Positions 7,475-16,541 of a stretch of DNA of 51,739 nt are shown one piece after another. The stretch is from CAZOZP01 sp964584325 (GTDB lineage: Bacteria > Bacteroidota > Ignavibacteria > Ignavibacteriales > Melioribacteraceae): NCBI GenBank assembly GCA_964584325.1, contig CAZOZP010000019.1:1-51739 (forward strand), given 5' to 3'. Position 1 is the first letter of the stretch. The number at the start of each line of letters is the position of its first letter. A program made the translations under genes and the position numbers. The notes beneath the pieces are model-generated. The model saw only the letters and a program-made list of their open reading frames with translations. It was not told where the DNA came from and made no database searches.

Positions 7475-9148
7475 ATGAATATTCCTGAACAAAGATCTGC
7501 TCTCTTCAACTATACAGCTTTGGCAGATTTCAGTAAGCTTATAAATTCAAGTCTTGATACAGAGATTATTGCCGGTAATCTTCTTCTGAATTGTTTCGGG
7601 AAACTGATGATTTCCCGCGGACTCGTTTTGCTTAAATCCAAAGATAACAAGTGTTGCATTGCGAATTATAAGGGATTAAAGGATTTTAACAAATCAGAAA
7701 CCGAGAAGTTGATCTTTTCGGAATCAGGTTCGGAAATATTATCAGCACTAAAAGGATATAACTTAAATTATTGCTATGATTTAATTACAAATTCCGGGAA
7801 AATCGGCTATTTGCTTTTGGGTGCCAAGCTAAGCGGCGAAAACATAAATGCTGAAGATGAAAAATTTCTTTCTGCTTTGGGAAATATCGCGGCAACAGCT
7901 TTCGAAAATGCCAGAAGCTTTAAAATGTTGAAAGAAGTAAACAAAGAACTGGATTCAAAAATTAACCAGCTCTCGGCATTATTCGAACTAGGGAAGGAAT
8001 TTAGCGGGGTTCTTGATCTTAAAGCAATAAACAAGCTTGTTGTATATTCGGTAATCGGACAAATGCTGGTTACTAAATATGCAGTTGTTCTTTTTGAAAA
8101 AAAGGGACTCAGAATTGTTGATTCCAAATTTAATAAAACAGTTCTGCTTGAAAGTCTTGAGGAATGCCCGGGAGATTTACTGAATACAAGTCTTGGATAT
8201 TCCGACTTGAAAAATAATATAAGACCGCTTTTTGATTTGGGTGTGGAGCTTATTGTTCCTATGATGTTAAAGGGTAATTTGCGCGGACTCATTATTCTTG
8301 GAGCGAAAATCAGCAAAGCGGTTTACTCATCTGAAGATATTGAATTTATTTCAGCAGTGGGCGGTCTGGCGGCTATCTCTATAGAAAACAATTATCTTTT
8401 CAGCGAGATGATCGAAAAACAAAAGATGGAAAAAGATATAGAACTTGCAAGAAACATCCAGCAAAATCTGCTTCCGAGAAGTCACCCCAAACTCTCCAGT
8501 TTTGAGATTTCTGCTTATAATAAATCTGCACGTCAGGTTGGCGGAGATTATTATGATCTTGTAAGAATTGAAGAAAATATTGTCTTAGCCGCAATCGGAG
8601 ATGTTTCGGGCAAGGGAGTTCAGGCTGCGCTTATGATGGCAAATGTGCAGGCCTTTCTTAAGTCGATTGCAAAACAAAAACTTACTCTCGATAAAGCTTC
8701 AGATCTTATAAACGATTTGGTATCGGATAATACAATGGAAGGCGGATTCATTACATTTTTCTGGTGTCTTCTTAATGATTCTGACCTTGAGCTTACTTAT
8801 GTTAATATGGGTCATAATCCGCCGATTCTTCTCAGAGACGGGGTTCTCCGGAGGTTGAAAACCGGAGGTATGATTCTCGGTGTTATGAAAACTCTTATTC
8901 CCTATAAATGCGAAACAATAAAGCTTAAACAGGGGGATGTAATACTTCTTTATTCAGACGGCATTACTGAGGCAATGAACAGCGATTTAGAAGAATATAC
9001 AGAAGAAAGACTCGAAAACTTTATAAAGGAGCAGGCATTTTACTCTGCTTCTGATATAATGAGCAATATTCTTGCTGATGTAGATGAGCATACTCAGGGG
9101 GCAGAACAATCGGACGATATAACCTGCATGGTAATTAAGGTTGTATGA
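7475..9148 (+). CDS. Cytoplasmic GAF-GAF-PP2C phosphatase (RsbU-like)
   Basis: A 557-residue soluble phosphatase with no membrane segment. Two GAF-like sensor regions can be traced (about residues 10-150 and 165-310), each ending in a helix with ENAR or ENNY, then a coiled linker (QKMEKDIELARNIQQNLLPR) and a PP2C/SpoIIE domain (about 325-557) with RQVGGDYYDL, AIGDVSGKGVQAALMM, LLYSDGITEAM and SDDITCMV. It starts one base after the kinase stop. It probably dephosphorylates the STAS protein encoded at 6689 or 3585 in response to an intracellular ligand bound by the GAF regions. Confidence 0.88.
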   Translation: MNIPEQRSALFNYTALADFSKLINSSLDTEIIAGNLLLNCFGKLMISRGLVLLKSKDNKCCIANYKGLKDFNKSETEKLIFSESGSEILSALKGYNLNYCYDLITNSGKIGYLLLGAKLSGENINAEDEKFLSALGNIAATAFENARSFKMLKEVNKELDSKINQLSALFELGKEFSGVLDLKAINKLVVYSVIGQMLVTKYAVVLFEKKGLRIVDSKFNKTVLLESLEECPGDLLNTSLGYSDLKNNIRPLFDLGVELIVPMMLKGNLRGLIILGAKISKAVYSSEDIEFISAVGGLAAISIENNYLFSEMIEKQKMEKDIELARNIQQNLLPRSHPKLSSFEISAYNKSARQVGGDYYDLVRIEENIVLAAIGDVSGKGVQAALMMANVQAFLKSIAKQKLTLDKASDLINDLVSDNTMEGGFITFFWCLLNDSDLELTYVNMGHNPPILLRDGVLRRLKTGGMILGVMKTLIPYKCETIKLKQGDVILLYSDGITEAMNSDLEEYTEERLENFIKEQAFYSASDIMSNILADVDEHTQGAEQSDDITCMVIKVV

Positions 9149-11703
9149 ACAAAATAATATCAAAAATATCTGCGTTGCGTACGAAGATTATCAGCTTTGC
9201 AAGCATTATTATTGTTTTAGCCGGTCTGGTGAATTTGTTTTTTATTTTTAATGTTACGGCTGTTTCAAATGATGAATGCATCTGGGTTCCTGTTGAAGAT
9301 AAAGATTCAATAAAAATACTTTTTGATTTTGTGAAATTTGAAGGGGCGGCCTGGAATGCAGGAATAAGAGACGGTGACAGGCTATTAAGTATTAATGATA
9401 TCTCTGTTATCAACGCTGCCCAGGCACAGGTTATAATAAACTCTGTTTCAGAAGGTAATTATGCTGTTTACGAATTTCAGAGAAACAATATAACCTATGA
9501 GCGAAAAGTATTCCTGAAAAAGCTTATTGATTTTCAAGTGTTAGGGCTTATTCTTCTCGGCTTATTATGGATTATTGTAGCACAACTTGTTTATATTTCA
9601 AAACCGGAAGGATATACCCAGAATTTATTCTATCTGGTTGCCCTAAGTGCCAACTTAGTTTCATTTACCGGATTTCTGAAGGGGGATATTGGAATCAATC
9701 CGCTGCTTTCTTCCGAAATAATGAAATGTATAATTGAAATACTCTCTTTGTCAGGAATAATTTTCGGGCCATATCTGCTTCTGCATTTTTTTCTCAGATT
9801 TCCTCTTCTATATAGTTTTGCTTCGTTCAGGAAATTCAAGTATCGTTTTTATTCTATCCCTTTTATTCTCTTTGTATTTGGAATTACAATACTGCTTTTT
9901 AAGGATTCAGTTATAGCTTTTGACAGTATTTACCGCACGTATTATAACCCTGTGTTATTTTCTGGTTTTATTATATGTCTGGCCGCCAGTTTGTTTGTAT
10001 TGATAAAAAGTTACAGAAAGCTTGAAAAGAAAAACGAGAAAAGAGCTGTACGACTCATTTTTCTCTCCTTGGTTTCCGGTATTATGATTCTTATCTATTC
10101 GGCATTTATTGTAAGGGAAATTGCAGGGGTCATATTTAATGATCCGATTTATTATACACCAATAATTTTTATATTCATTGTTCCGTTTGCATTTGGAATT
10201 GCCATATTCAGATACTCTCTTCTTGACTTTTCCGAAGTAATCAGAAATTCCATTATTTATATTACGGCAACTATATTAATTGCAATTATTTATTTCGGAC
10301 TTATTTACTTAATAGGAGAGAGTCTTAGTTCGTTATTTTTCGATGAATACAAAGTGTTTGCCGCCGCCGCAATTTTTGTGATTTTTTCATTTGTGTTTCA
10401 GTCGGCTAAGAACAAATATCAGGAAATCCTAACTGAAAAATTCTTTCCGGAACAGTTTGCTTATCAGCGTCTGTTGCTGAAATTCAACAATGAAATTGTA
10501 CTTAAAGTAGGATTGACAAGCATCATTGAATTTTCTGCTGAAACCCTCGTAAATGCATTAAAAATAAAACATTTCGTGATGATTATTAAGAATGAAGAAA
10601 AAAACTGTTACGAAGTGTTAAAGGAATACGGTTTCATAAGCGAAACTGTTTGTTTCAGAATAAATGAAACAAGATTTTGGGAATTATGCAAGGGACTTAT
10701 AAAAGTAAAAGGTAATGCCGCTTTTGAAAGAGGAGAGTTCAGCAATGTATTCATAAACAATTATTCTGAATTGGAAGCAAATAAAATTCATACAATAATT
10801 CCACTGATGGTAAAAGAAAGTCTTATTGGCTTCCTTGGATTCGGATTGAAGTATTCAGGATCAAAATTCGGCGGTAAGGACATAGAACTCCTTAATGCTG
10901 CAGCTAATCAGATAGCGGTCTCAATTGAAAACGCCAGATTGTATAAATCTGAGGGTGAAAAACTCGCAATTGAGCGAGAGCTTGATAATGCAAGAAAAAT
11001 ACAACAGGCTCTTCTTCCTGCAAAAACAGCGGAGTTTAATTCGGTTGATGTAAAGGGTATTATGATTCCCGCAAGTCAGGTTGGCGGCGACTATTATGAT
11101 ATTCTTAAAAAAGATGAAGACAACTTCCTTATACTTGTAGCTGATGTTTCCGGAAAAGGCTTGTCGGCTTCCTTGTATATGTCTCAGATAGCCGCAATTA
11201 TAAAAATAATTTCCGGTCTTGAGAAATCGGTAAAGAACATTCTTATCAAGTTAAATGAAAGACTGATTGAAACATTGGAAAAGAAATATTTCGTAACAAT
11301 GAGCATTGCTTCAGTAAACACAAAAACAAGAGAAATTACACTCTGCCGTGCCGGACATCTTCAGATAATTGAGATTAGCAAAGAAGGTGAAATCAAACTT
11401 CACAGACCCGGAGGTATCGGATTAGGACTTAACGGGGGCGATATTTTCAAAGAATCGCTTGAAGAAGTGAAAATAAAAGCCGATTCCGGAAGTGTATTTG
11501 CATTCTTTACTGACGGTATTACAGAGGCTGCAAATGAAGAAGACGTTTTATTCGGAATACAAACAGCTTCAGAAGTTTTATCTCAATGCAGAAACTCAAG
11601 CTCTGAAGAAATTGTCAATAGGCTGATCGCATCAGTTGAACATTTTAGAGGCGGCAGGGAGCAGAGTGATGACATTACTTCTGTTATTATGAAATTCATT
11701 TAG
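9145..11703 (+). CDS. PDZ-membrane-GAF-PP2C phosphatase
   Basis: An 852-residue phosphatase with an unusual sensor part. After an N-terminal membrane segment (about residues 14-36) comes a PDZ-like domain (about 55-125; AAWNAGIRDGDRLLSIND), then about eight or nine hydrophobic spans (about 130-425), a GAF-like region (about 440-620), the linker ERELDNARKIQQALLP and a PP2C/SpoIIE domain (about 630-852) with SQVGGDYYDI, LVADVSGKGLSASLYM, AFFTDGITEA and SDDITSVIM. The start overlaps the previous stop in ATGA. The PDZ domain follows an N-terminal membrane segment and is likely outside the cytoplasm, where it could sense peptides or protein ends. It is the last gene of the operon and is followed by a two-way terminator. 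Confidence 0.85.
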   Translation: MNKIISKISALRTKIISFASIIIVLAGLVNLFFIFNVTAVSNDECIWVPVEDKDSIKILFDFVKFEGAAWNAGIRDGDRLLSINDISVINAAQAQVIINSVSEGNYAVYEFQRNNITYERKVFLKKLIDFQVLGLILLGLLWIIVAQLVYISKPEGYTQNLFYLVALSANLVSFTGFLKGDIGINPLLSSEIMKCIIEILSLSGIIFGPYLLLHFFLRFPLLYSFASFRKFKYRFYSIPFILFVFGITILLFKDSVIAFDSIYRTYYNPVLFSGFIICLAASLFVLIKSYRKLEKKNEKRAVRLIFLSLVSGIMILIYSAFIVREIAGVIFNDPIYYTPIIFIFIVPFAFGIAIFRYSLLDFSEVIRNSIIYITATILIAIIYFGLIYLIGESLSSLFFDEYKVFAAAAIFVIFSFVFQSAKNKYQEILTEKFFPEQFAYQRLLLKFNNEIVLKVGLTSIIEFSAETLVNALKIKHFVMIIKNEEKNCYEVLKEYGFISETVCFRINETRFWELCKGLIKVKGNAAFERGEFSNVFINNYSELEANKIHTIIPLMVKESLIGFLGFGLKYSGSKFGGKDIELLNAAANQIAVSIENARLYKSEGEKLAIERELDNARKIQQALLPAKTAEFNSVDVKGIMIPASQVGGDYYDILKKDEDNFLILVADVSGKGLSASLYMSQIAAIIKIISGLEKSVKNILIKLNERLIETLEKKYFVTMSIASVNTKTREITLCRAGHLQIIEISKEGEIKLHRPGGIGLGLNGGDIFKESLEEVKIKADSGSVFAFFTDGITEAANEEDVLFGIQTASEVLSQCRNSSSEEIVNRLIASVEHFRGGREQSDDITSVIMKFI

Positions 11704-11740
11704 CCCTTTCATATAGAGTTGTATTTTGAGTGCAAAAAAA

Positions 11741-11760
11741 AAGCGGCCCGAAGGCCGCTT
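11741..11760. terminator. Bidirectional terminator between convergent genes
   Basis: AAGCGGCC and GGCCGCTT pair perfectly around a CGAA tetraloop. An A run lies on the left (from about 11734) and TTTT on the right, so the hairpin can end transcription of the phosphatase operon (plus) and of secDF (minus). Confidence 0.9.
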
Positions 11761-11769
11761 TTAATAACT

Positions 11770-14700
11770 CTAGAATACAACTTTCTTTTTAGATTTTATA
11801 AGGTATTCAATAACAAATGCGCTTGCCACAAACACAGATGAATATGTTCCTATAATGATACCGGCAAACATACAGAAAGAGAATCCTCTGAGTATATCAC
11901 CACCCATTATAAGAAGAATGAATACAGCAAGCAGAGTTGTGAGACCGGTAATTATTGTTCGGCTCATTGTTCTGTTGATAGCAGCATTGAAGTTATCTTT
12001 TAAATCAGCAGTTTTATGAATTTTAAGATTTTCCCTTACTCTGTCGAAAACCACAACAGTATCATTTATGGAGTATCCCACTAATGTAAGGAATCCGGCA
12101 ACAACACTTGTTGAAATTTCAAGGTTAAGTGCATCAAATAATCCGTAAAGAAGCGAGAATAATCCAAGTGTAATAATAACATCGTGTGCTAATGCAATAA
12201 CAGCAGCAACAGAGAAATTAAACTTGAATCTGATTCCGAGGTAGATCATAATACCGAGCAATGATAAAACAACCGCCATGACAGCCTGTTCCTTAAGTTC
12301 ATTGCCTATTTTAGGTCCAACTTGTTCTTCTTTAGCAAGAGAGAAGTCGTTATTAGGATAGTATTCGTTTAATTTAATCTTAACCCATTCAGCAATATTT
12401 ACTCTCACATTAATAGAGGACTGCGATTCATCAGCAGAATTTATGCTTGACTGAAATCCTTGTTCAAAGAGTAACGCGCTTACATCTGATGCAGCAGAAA
12501 CAGAGTCAAATTTCATGACAACAGCATTATCTGTTCTTTCTGTAATTTTATATGAAGCATCAGGGCTGCCGGATTTAATAACCGCTTCTATTTCTTCAAC
12601 AACTTTCGGGAATATTTCAGCAGGAATTGTCTGCTGATCTGTTCTAACTAATACTCCGGTTTCAGAACCGAATGTTTTAATTTCAATCTTACCTATTCCG
12701 ATATTTCCAAGTTGTTCTCTTATTTTAGCTATATCGATAGGTTTTTCGAATTTGAGGGCTATTTCAGAACCTCCGCGGAAATCTATACCGTACTCAAATC
12801 CGCGTACACCGAAAGAGATAAGGCTTATTAAAATCATAACTGCAGAAATTCCGTACATAATCTTTCGCTTGCCAATCCAGTCAATATTTAAATTGTCAAA
12901 CATTCTTGCACGATTTCCTACTTCTATATTATAACCTTTTTCAACGAGAAAGTTCATAATAAATCTGGTTAAGAACAAAGCTCCGAAAAGAGAGGCGAAA
13001 ATACCGACAATCAATGTGAGAGCAAATCCTTTTATCGGGCCGGTTCCAATATAAAACAATATTGAAGCCGTAATAAGAGAAGTAATGTTTGAATCCACAA
13101 TAGCAGACATAGAATGCTTAAATCCGGAATCAATTGCTGATTTAAGCGTTTTCCCGGTTCGGCGTTCTTCGTGAATACGTTCAAATATCAGTACATTTGC
13201 GTCAACAGCCATACCCATGGTAAGAACTATACCAGCAATACCGGGGAGTGTGAGAGTGGCAGAGAATGCTGCAAGTACACCCATAATGGTTAATATTACG
13301 AAAATAAGAGCAATATCAGCAATTGCACCTTGCTTTTTGTAATAGAGTATCATAAAGAAAGCTACCAGAATATAACCGTAAATAGCTGAGTTCAAACCGG
13401 CAGAAACTGAATCCTGACCTAATGACGGGCCAACAATTCTTTCTTCAATAATGTCAACAGGGGCGGGGAGGGCACCGGCTTTAAGAACAATTTCCAGAAG
13501 CTTGGCTTCATCCATATTGTCGGAGCCGCTTATTTCGGACTGACCGCTTGGAATTTTCGATTGAATAACAGGAGCGGTATAAACCTGACCATCGAGAACA
13601 ACAGCACATCTTTTTCCGATGTTTGCGCCGGTTATTCTTGCCCATTCAATTGCACCTTCAGAATTCATCGTCATTGATACTTTCGGACTTCCGGTGGAAG
13701 GGTCAAGATAAGCGAATGCATTTGTAACTACTCCGCCTGTAATTTCGGAATTTTTATTAACAAGATACAAAGTATAGAATTTCTTGTTTTCCATAGTTAC
13801 CGGTTTTGCTGAAACTATAAACTCAACGTTGCCGGGTATTATATTTTTAACTTCTGGAAGTTCAAGAATTCCAAGAACTTTATTTTTGTCTGCTTCATTA
13901 ACGTATGCATCACCGCTCTGAGTCATAACAGCCAAAGAAGAGAAAGGGTACTTAAGTTTTATTTGAGCAAGTTTCTGTTCTTCAGGCAGGTTCTTAATTA
14001 AGGAATCAGCCATAAATGAAGCAGTATCTTTTGCAGAAAGTACCTGGTCAATAAGACCGGAGACAGTCATGGCAAGCTGAGGATCTTTAACCATTTTGAA
14101 TTCCAGAAGAGCACTTCCCTGAAGCAGCCTTTTAGCTTCATCTTCTTTCGCAACACCCGGTAACTCAACAATAATTCTGCGTGTTCCCTGTCTTTGAATG
14201 CTTGGCTCAGCAACACCGTATTGGTCAATACGATTTCTTATAATTTCCATTGCGCGTGTAACAGCATCAGCTTCTTGTTTTTCTATTTCTTCCCGAATTT
14301 CGGAATCACTTTGGCGAATAGTGCCAAAATATCTGCTTAAGCGGATATTATTGGCTTCCAGTTTACCGGTGAGAATGGAAAAAATGTTTTCATCAGTAAA
14401 TTTCGACTGATTTTCAGATTCCTTAAGAAGTTTCATGAAAACATCGTCAGGATTTTTAGCTTGTTTTTCAAGCATTTTCGCAGTATTAACTTCAAGAACT
14501 ATGTACATACCTCCCTGAAGGTCGAGACCGAGTTTCAGACGTTTTTCGCGGTTTTTAGCGTAATCCGGATTTGATGTAAAGATTTCGTTTTCTTTAGCGT
14601 TAACGTAAGAGGTGAGTTCAGATTTTGTTAATTCCGGATTAGCCTTCTTCAGACTATCCTTAAATGTTTCAACTTGTTTCTTGATTTCTTTTGTACTTTG

Positions 14701-14787
14701 TGAGTCGAGATAAGTAGGATATAGAAAATATACCCAGAGGAATAACAGAGAAAGTACTACTAAAATTCTACCCGTATAAGCTTTCAT
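11770..14787 (-). CDS. secDF: SecDF protein export membrane protein (fused)
   Basis: A 1005-residue fusion of SecD and SecF, the proton-driven factor that assists Sec translocation at the inner membrane. The SecD part has an N-terminal membrane segment, the LGLDLQGGMYIVLEV motif, a large periplasmic domain and a five-span block (about residues 455-630) with MAVDANVLIFERI. The SecF part starts near residue 640 and contains YGIDFRGGSEIALKF and a second membrane block with YSINDTVVVFDRVREN. The fused form is usual in Bacteroidota and relatives. The ATG at 14787 follows GAGTGAT. It lies downstream of the rplI terminator, so it is likely transcribed on its own. Confidence 0.97.
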   Translation of the reverse strand: MKAYTGRILVVLSLLFLWVYFLYPTYLDSQSTKEIKKQVETFKDSLKKANPELTKSELTSYVNAKENEIFTSNPDYAKNREKRLKLGLDLQGGMYIVLEVNTAKMLEKQAKNPDDVFMKLLKESENQSKFTDENIFSILTGKLEANNIRLSRYFGTIRQSDSEIREEIEKQEADAVTRAMEIIRNRIDQYGVAEPSIQRQGTRRIIVELPGVAKEDEAKRLLQGSALLEFKMVKDPQLAMTVSGLIDQVLSAKDTASFMADSLIKNLPEEQKLAQIKLKYPFSSLAVMTQSGDAYVNEADKNKVLGILELPEVKNIIPGNVEFIVSAKPVTMENKKFYTLYLVNKNSEITGGVVTNAFAYLDPSTGSPKVSMTMNSEGAIEWARITGANIGKRCAVVLDGQVYTAPVIQSKIPSGQSEISGSDNMDEAKLLEIVLKAGALPAPVDIIEERIVGPSLGQDSVSAGLNSAIYGYILVAFFMILYYKKQGAIADIALIFVILTIMGVLAAFSATLTLPGIAGIVLTMGMAVDANVLIFERIHEERRTGKTLKSAIDSGFKHSMSAIVDSNITSLITASILFYIGTGPIKGFALTLIVGIFASLFGALFLTRFIMNFLVEKGYNIEVGNRARMFDNLNIDWIGKRKIMYGISAVMILISLISFGVRGFEYGIDFRGGSEIALKFEKPIDIAKIREQLGNIGIGKIEIKTFGSETGVLVRTDQQTIPAEIFPKVVEEIEAVIKSGSPDASYKITERTDNAVVMKFDSVSAASDVSALLFEQGFQSSINSADESQSSINVRVNIAEWVKIKLNEYYPNNDFSLAKEEQVGPKIGNELKEQAVMAVVLSLLGIMIYLGIRFKFNFSVAAVIALAHDVIITLGLFSLLYGLFDALNLEISTSVVAGFLTLVGYSINDTVVVFDRVRENLKIHKTADLKDNFNAAINRTMSRTIITGLTTLLAVFILLIMGGDILRGFSFCMFAGIIIGTYSSVFVASAFVIEYLIKSKKKVVF

Positions 14788-14838
14788 ATCACTCTGTAAT
14801 TTAGTTGGATAAGGTAATTATTTAACAAAATAAAAATT

Positions 14839-14856
14839 GGCCGGAATAATCCGGCC
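14839..14856 (-). terminator. Terminator of the rpsF-ssb-rpsR-rplI operon
   Basis: GGCCGGA and TCCGGCC form a 7-bp stem with a four-base loop just past the rplI stop. On the minus strand it is followed by AATTTTTATTTT. Confidence 0.85.
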
Positions 14857-14864
14857 TTAATAAA

Positions 14865-15308
14865 CTACTCTCTTACAACCCAGGTTTTTACAACAGCGGT
14901 AACTTCAGGATGAAGTTTAACCGGGACATTAAAAATACCTAGGGAGCGAATGGGTTCTTCTAATTCAAATTTACGCTTGTCGATATCAAATCCTTTTTCC
15001 TTCAGTGCATCTGCTATCATTTGAGCAGTTACCGAACCGAAGAGTTTATCTTCATCGCCAACTTTAACAGGAATCGTAACTGATACTTTATCGATTTCTG
15101 AAGCAAGTGTTTTAGCGGCTTCAAGTTCCTTCATGCGTTTTTTTGATAATTGTTTCTTTTCTTCTGCAAGCGCTCTGATGCTTCCTTTATTTGCAGGATA
15201 TGCAATTGCTCTGGGAAATAAAAAATTATTTGCAAATCCGTCTTTTACCTCTACAAGATCACCTATTTTTCCAAGCTGATCAAAATTAGCTCTAAGTATA
15301 ACTTTCAT
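14865..15308 (-). CDS. rplI: 50S ribosomal protein L9
   Basis: A 147-residue protein of the large ribosomal subunit. The N-terminal domain shows the family signature from GKIGDLVEVKDGFANNFLFP and the long connecting helix (about residues 41-75) is rich in Lys and Glu; the C-terminal domain includes LFGSVTAQMIADAL. The start is the ATG at 15308 (MKVILRAN), with AAGGAG upstream; an earlier in-frame codon at 15344 would overlap rpsR and add 12 foreign residues. Last gene of the rpsF operon. Confidence 0.97.
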   Translation of the reverse strand: MKVILRANFDQLGKIGDLVEVKDGFANNFLFPRAIAYPANKGSIRALAEEKKQLSKKRMKELEAAKTLASEIDKVSVTIPVKVGDEDKLFGSVTAQMIADALKEKGFDIDKRKFELEEPIRSLGIFNVPVKLHPEVTAVVKTWVVRE

Positions 15309-15321
15309 CTTAATCTCCTTA

Positions 15322-15531
15322 TTATTTAATCGATTCAGAGACAAAAGGCATTATTGCAATCTGTCTGGCTCTTTTAATGGCCCTAACTAATTCACGATGC
15401 TGTTTAGCGCTTAATCCGGTAATGCGTCTGGGAATTATTTTGCCTTGATCTGATACGAATTTCTGTAATTTTTTTGCGTCCTTGTAATCAATATATTCTT
15501 CTATTACTCTGCGTGCTTTTTTAGCTCTCAT
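15322..15531 (-). CDS. rpsR: 30S ribosomal protein S18
   Basis: A 69-residue small-subunit protein that pairs with S6 on the ribosome. The family signature from IDYKDAKKLQKFVSDQGKI through RRITGLSAKQHRELVRAIKRAR is complete. No CXXC zinc-ribbon pair is present, so this is a zinc-free form. ATG is preceded by AAGGAG. It lies between ssb (11 bp) and rplI (13 bp). Confidence 0.97.
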   Translation of the reverse strand: MRAKKARRVIEEYIDYKDAKKLQKFVSDQGKIIPRRITGLSAKQHRELVRAIKRARQIAIMPFVSESIK

Positions 15532-15542
15532 TTTAATACTCC

Positions 15543-16004
15543 TTATTTAAGCAAATCAGATTCTTCATCGGTTAAAAATTTATCGAAAGAACTGTCTTCA
15601 AATGAAGACTCATCGCTGGCTTCGTCTTCAATAATATCCGGTTCGTTTTCTGATTTGTTGTATTTGTTTAAAAACTGAATTCTTTTTGCTTTAATTTCAA
15701 CTATTGTACGGTTATGCCCGTCTTCGGTTTTCCAGCTTCTGCTTTGAAGTTCTCCGTCAACCAACACGGCGCTTCCTTTTCTTAGCCTTTCCCGGCAACT
15801 GTCGGCAAGTTTATTCCATGCAACTATTCCAACATAACACACATCTTCCTGCCATTGATTAGAACTATCTTTATAACGCCTGTTAGCTGCCAGAGAAAAA
15901 TTAACAACCGGTGTTCTGTTTGATGTTTCTCTGAAAACCGGATCTTTTGTTAAATTTCCTGCAACAACTACACTATTGAGTTCAGGCATTTTTAGTTCTG
16001 CCAT
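15543..16004 (-). CDS. ssb: Single-stranded DNA-binding protein
   Basis: A 153-residue SSB whose OB-fold (about residues 8-112) contains VVVAGNLTKDPVFRET and the QWQEDVCYVGIVAWNKLAD and GSAVLVDGELQSRSW segments. An acidic tail follows (about 118-153). The very end is DEESDLLK rather than the usual DDIPF-type tip that recruits repair and replication proteins; the DNA shows no nearby frameshift that would restore it. The position between rpsF and rpsR is the classic bacterial arrangement. GGAGG lies five bases before the ATG. Confidence 0.96.
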   Translation of the reverse strand: MAELKMPELNSVVVAGNLTKDPVFRETSNRTPVVNFSLAANRRYKDSSNQWQEDVCYVGIVAWNKLADSCRERLRKGSAVLVDGELQSRSWKTEDGHNRTIVEIKAKRIQFLNKYNKSENEPDIIEDEASDESSFEDSSFDKFLTDEESDLLK

Positions 16005-16026
16005 AAAACCTCCGTCTCATTCTAAA

Positions 16027-16437
16027 TTAAATATTCTCGGTTTCTGCTTCCTGGTTATCGTTTTTTACATCGCTGGTGGCTGCTGCTTCAACTGCTTCAG
16101 TCTGAACAGGTGCTTTCTTGAGTTCTTCAATATACTCAAGAGCATCTTCATCAAGAACTATCGTAAGATATCTGTAGATGTTTTCTTCCAGTCTGTACAT
16201 TCTTTCAATTTTTGCTATTGAAGAAGTAGGTGCTGAAAATCTGAAGATTGCATAATAACCTGACTTGGATTTTTTGATCGGGTATGCGAGTCTTTTCCTT
16301 CCCCATAAATCGGTCTCAGAAATATCGCCGCCGTTTGAAGTGATTGTTTCTTTGATTTTGGATACAATTAGGTCAATTTGCTCGTCTTCGAGCGAAGCAT
16401 TGATAATCACAACGCTTTCATAGCTGTTGGTAGTCAT
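16027..16437 (-). CDS. rpsF: 30S ribosomal protein S6
   Basis: A 136-residue small-subunit protein that binds 16S rRNA together with S18. The core (residues 1-98) has ESVVIINASLEDEQ, LWGRKRLAYPIKKSKSGYYA and LEENIYRYLTI; the C-terminus extends into an acidic, Ala/Glu-rich tail of about 35 residues. The ATG at 16437 (MTTNSYES) has GGGAGG upstream; an in-frame start at 16467 would add ten residues unlike the family. It opens the rpsF-ssb-rpsR-rplI operon, whose promoter lies about 65-95 bp upstream. Confidence 0.96.
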   Translation of the reverse strand: MTTNSYESVVIINASLEDEQIDLIVSKIKETITSNGGDISETDLWGRKRLAYPIKKSKSGYYAIFRFSAPTSSIAKIERMYRLEENIYRYLTIVLDEDALEYIEELKKAPVQTEAVEAAATSDVKNDNQEAETENI

Positions 16438-16501
16438 AATCCTCCCTTTGGACTTTTGGCCTCTCATATAAGAGAAGCAGGGTTATAAAATATTTGAATA
16501 G

Positions 16502-16532
16502 CAAAAATAGTTATAAAAATGTAATTGTGCAA
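16502..16532 (-). promoter_or_regulatory. Promoter of the rpsF operon
   Basis: On the minus strand TTGCAC (16527-16532), 17 bases, then TATTTTTG (16502-16509). This fits the Bacteroidota-type TTG/TAnnTTTG form. Transcription should start near 16495, giving a leader of about 58 bases before the rpsF ATG. The -35 begins only ten bases past the pth stop. Confidence 0.65.
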
Positions 16533-16541
16533 CTTTTATAC

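Noticed and set aside
7807..8316. Antisense open frame of 169 residues opposite the GAF-PP2C gene
   Set aside because: It is a shadow of the strong plus-strand gene; its Ser/Leu-rich composition is that expected from the complement of the coding frame.
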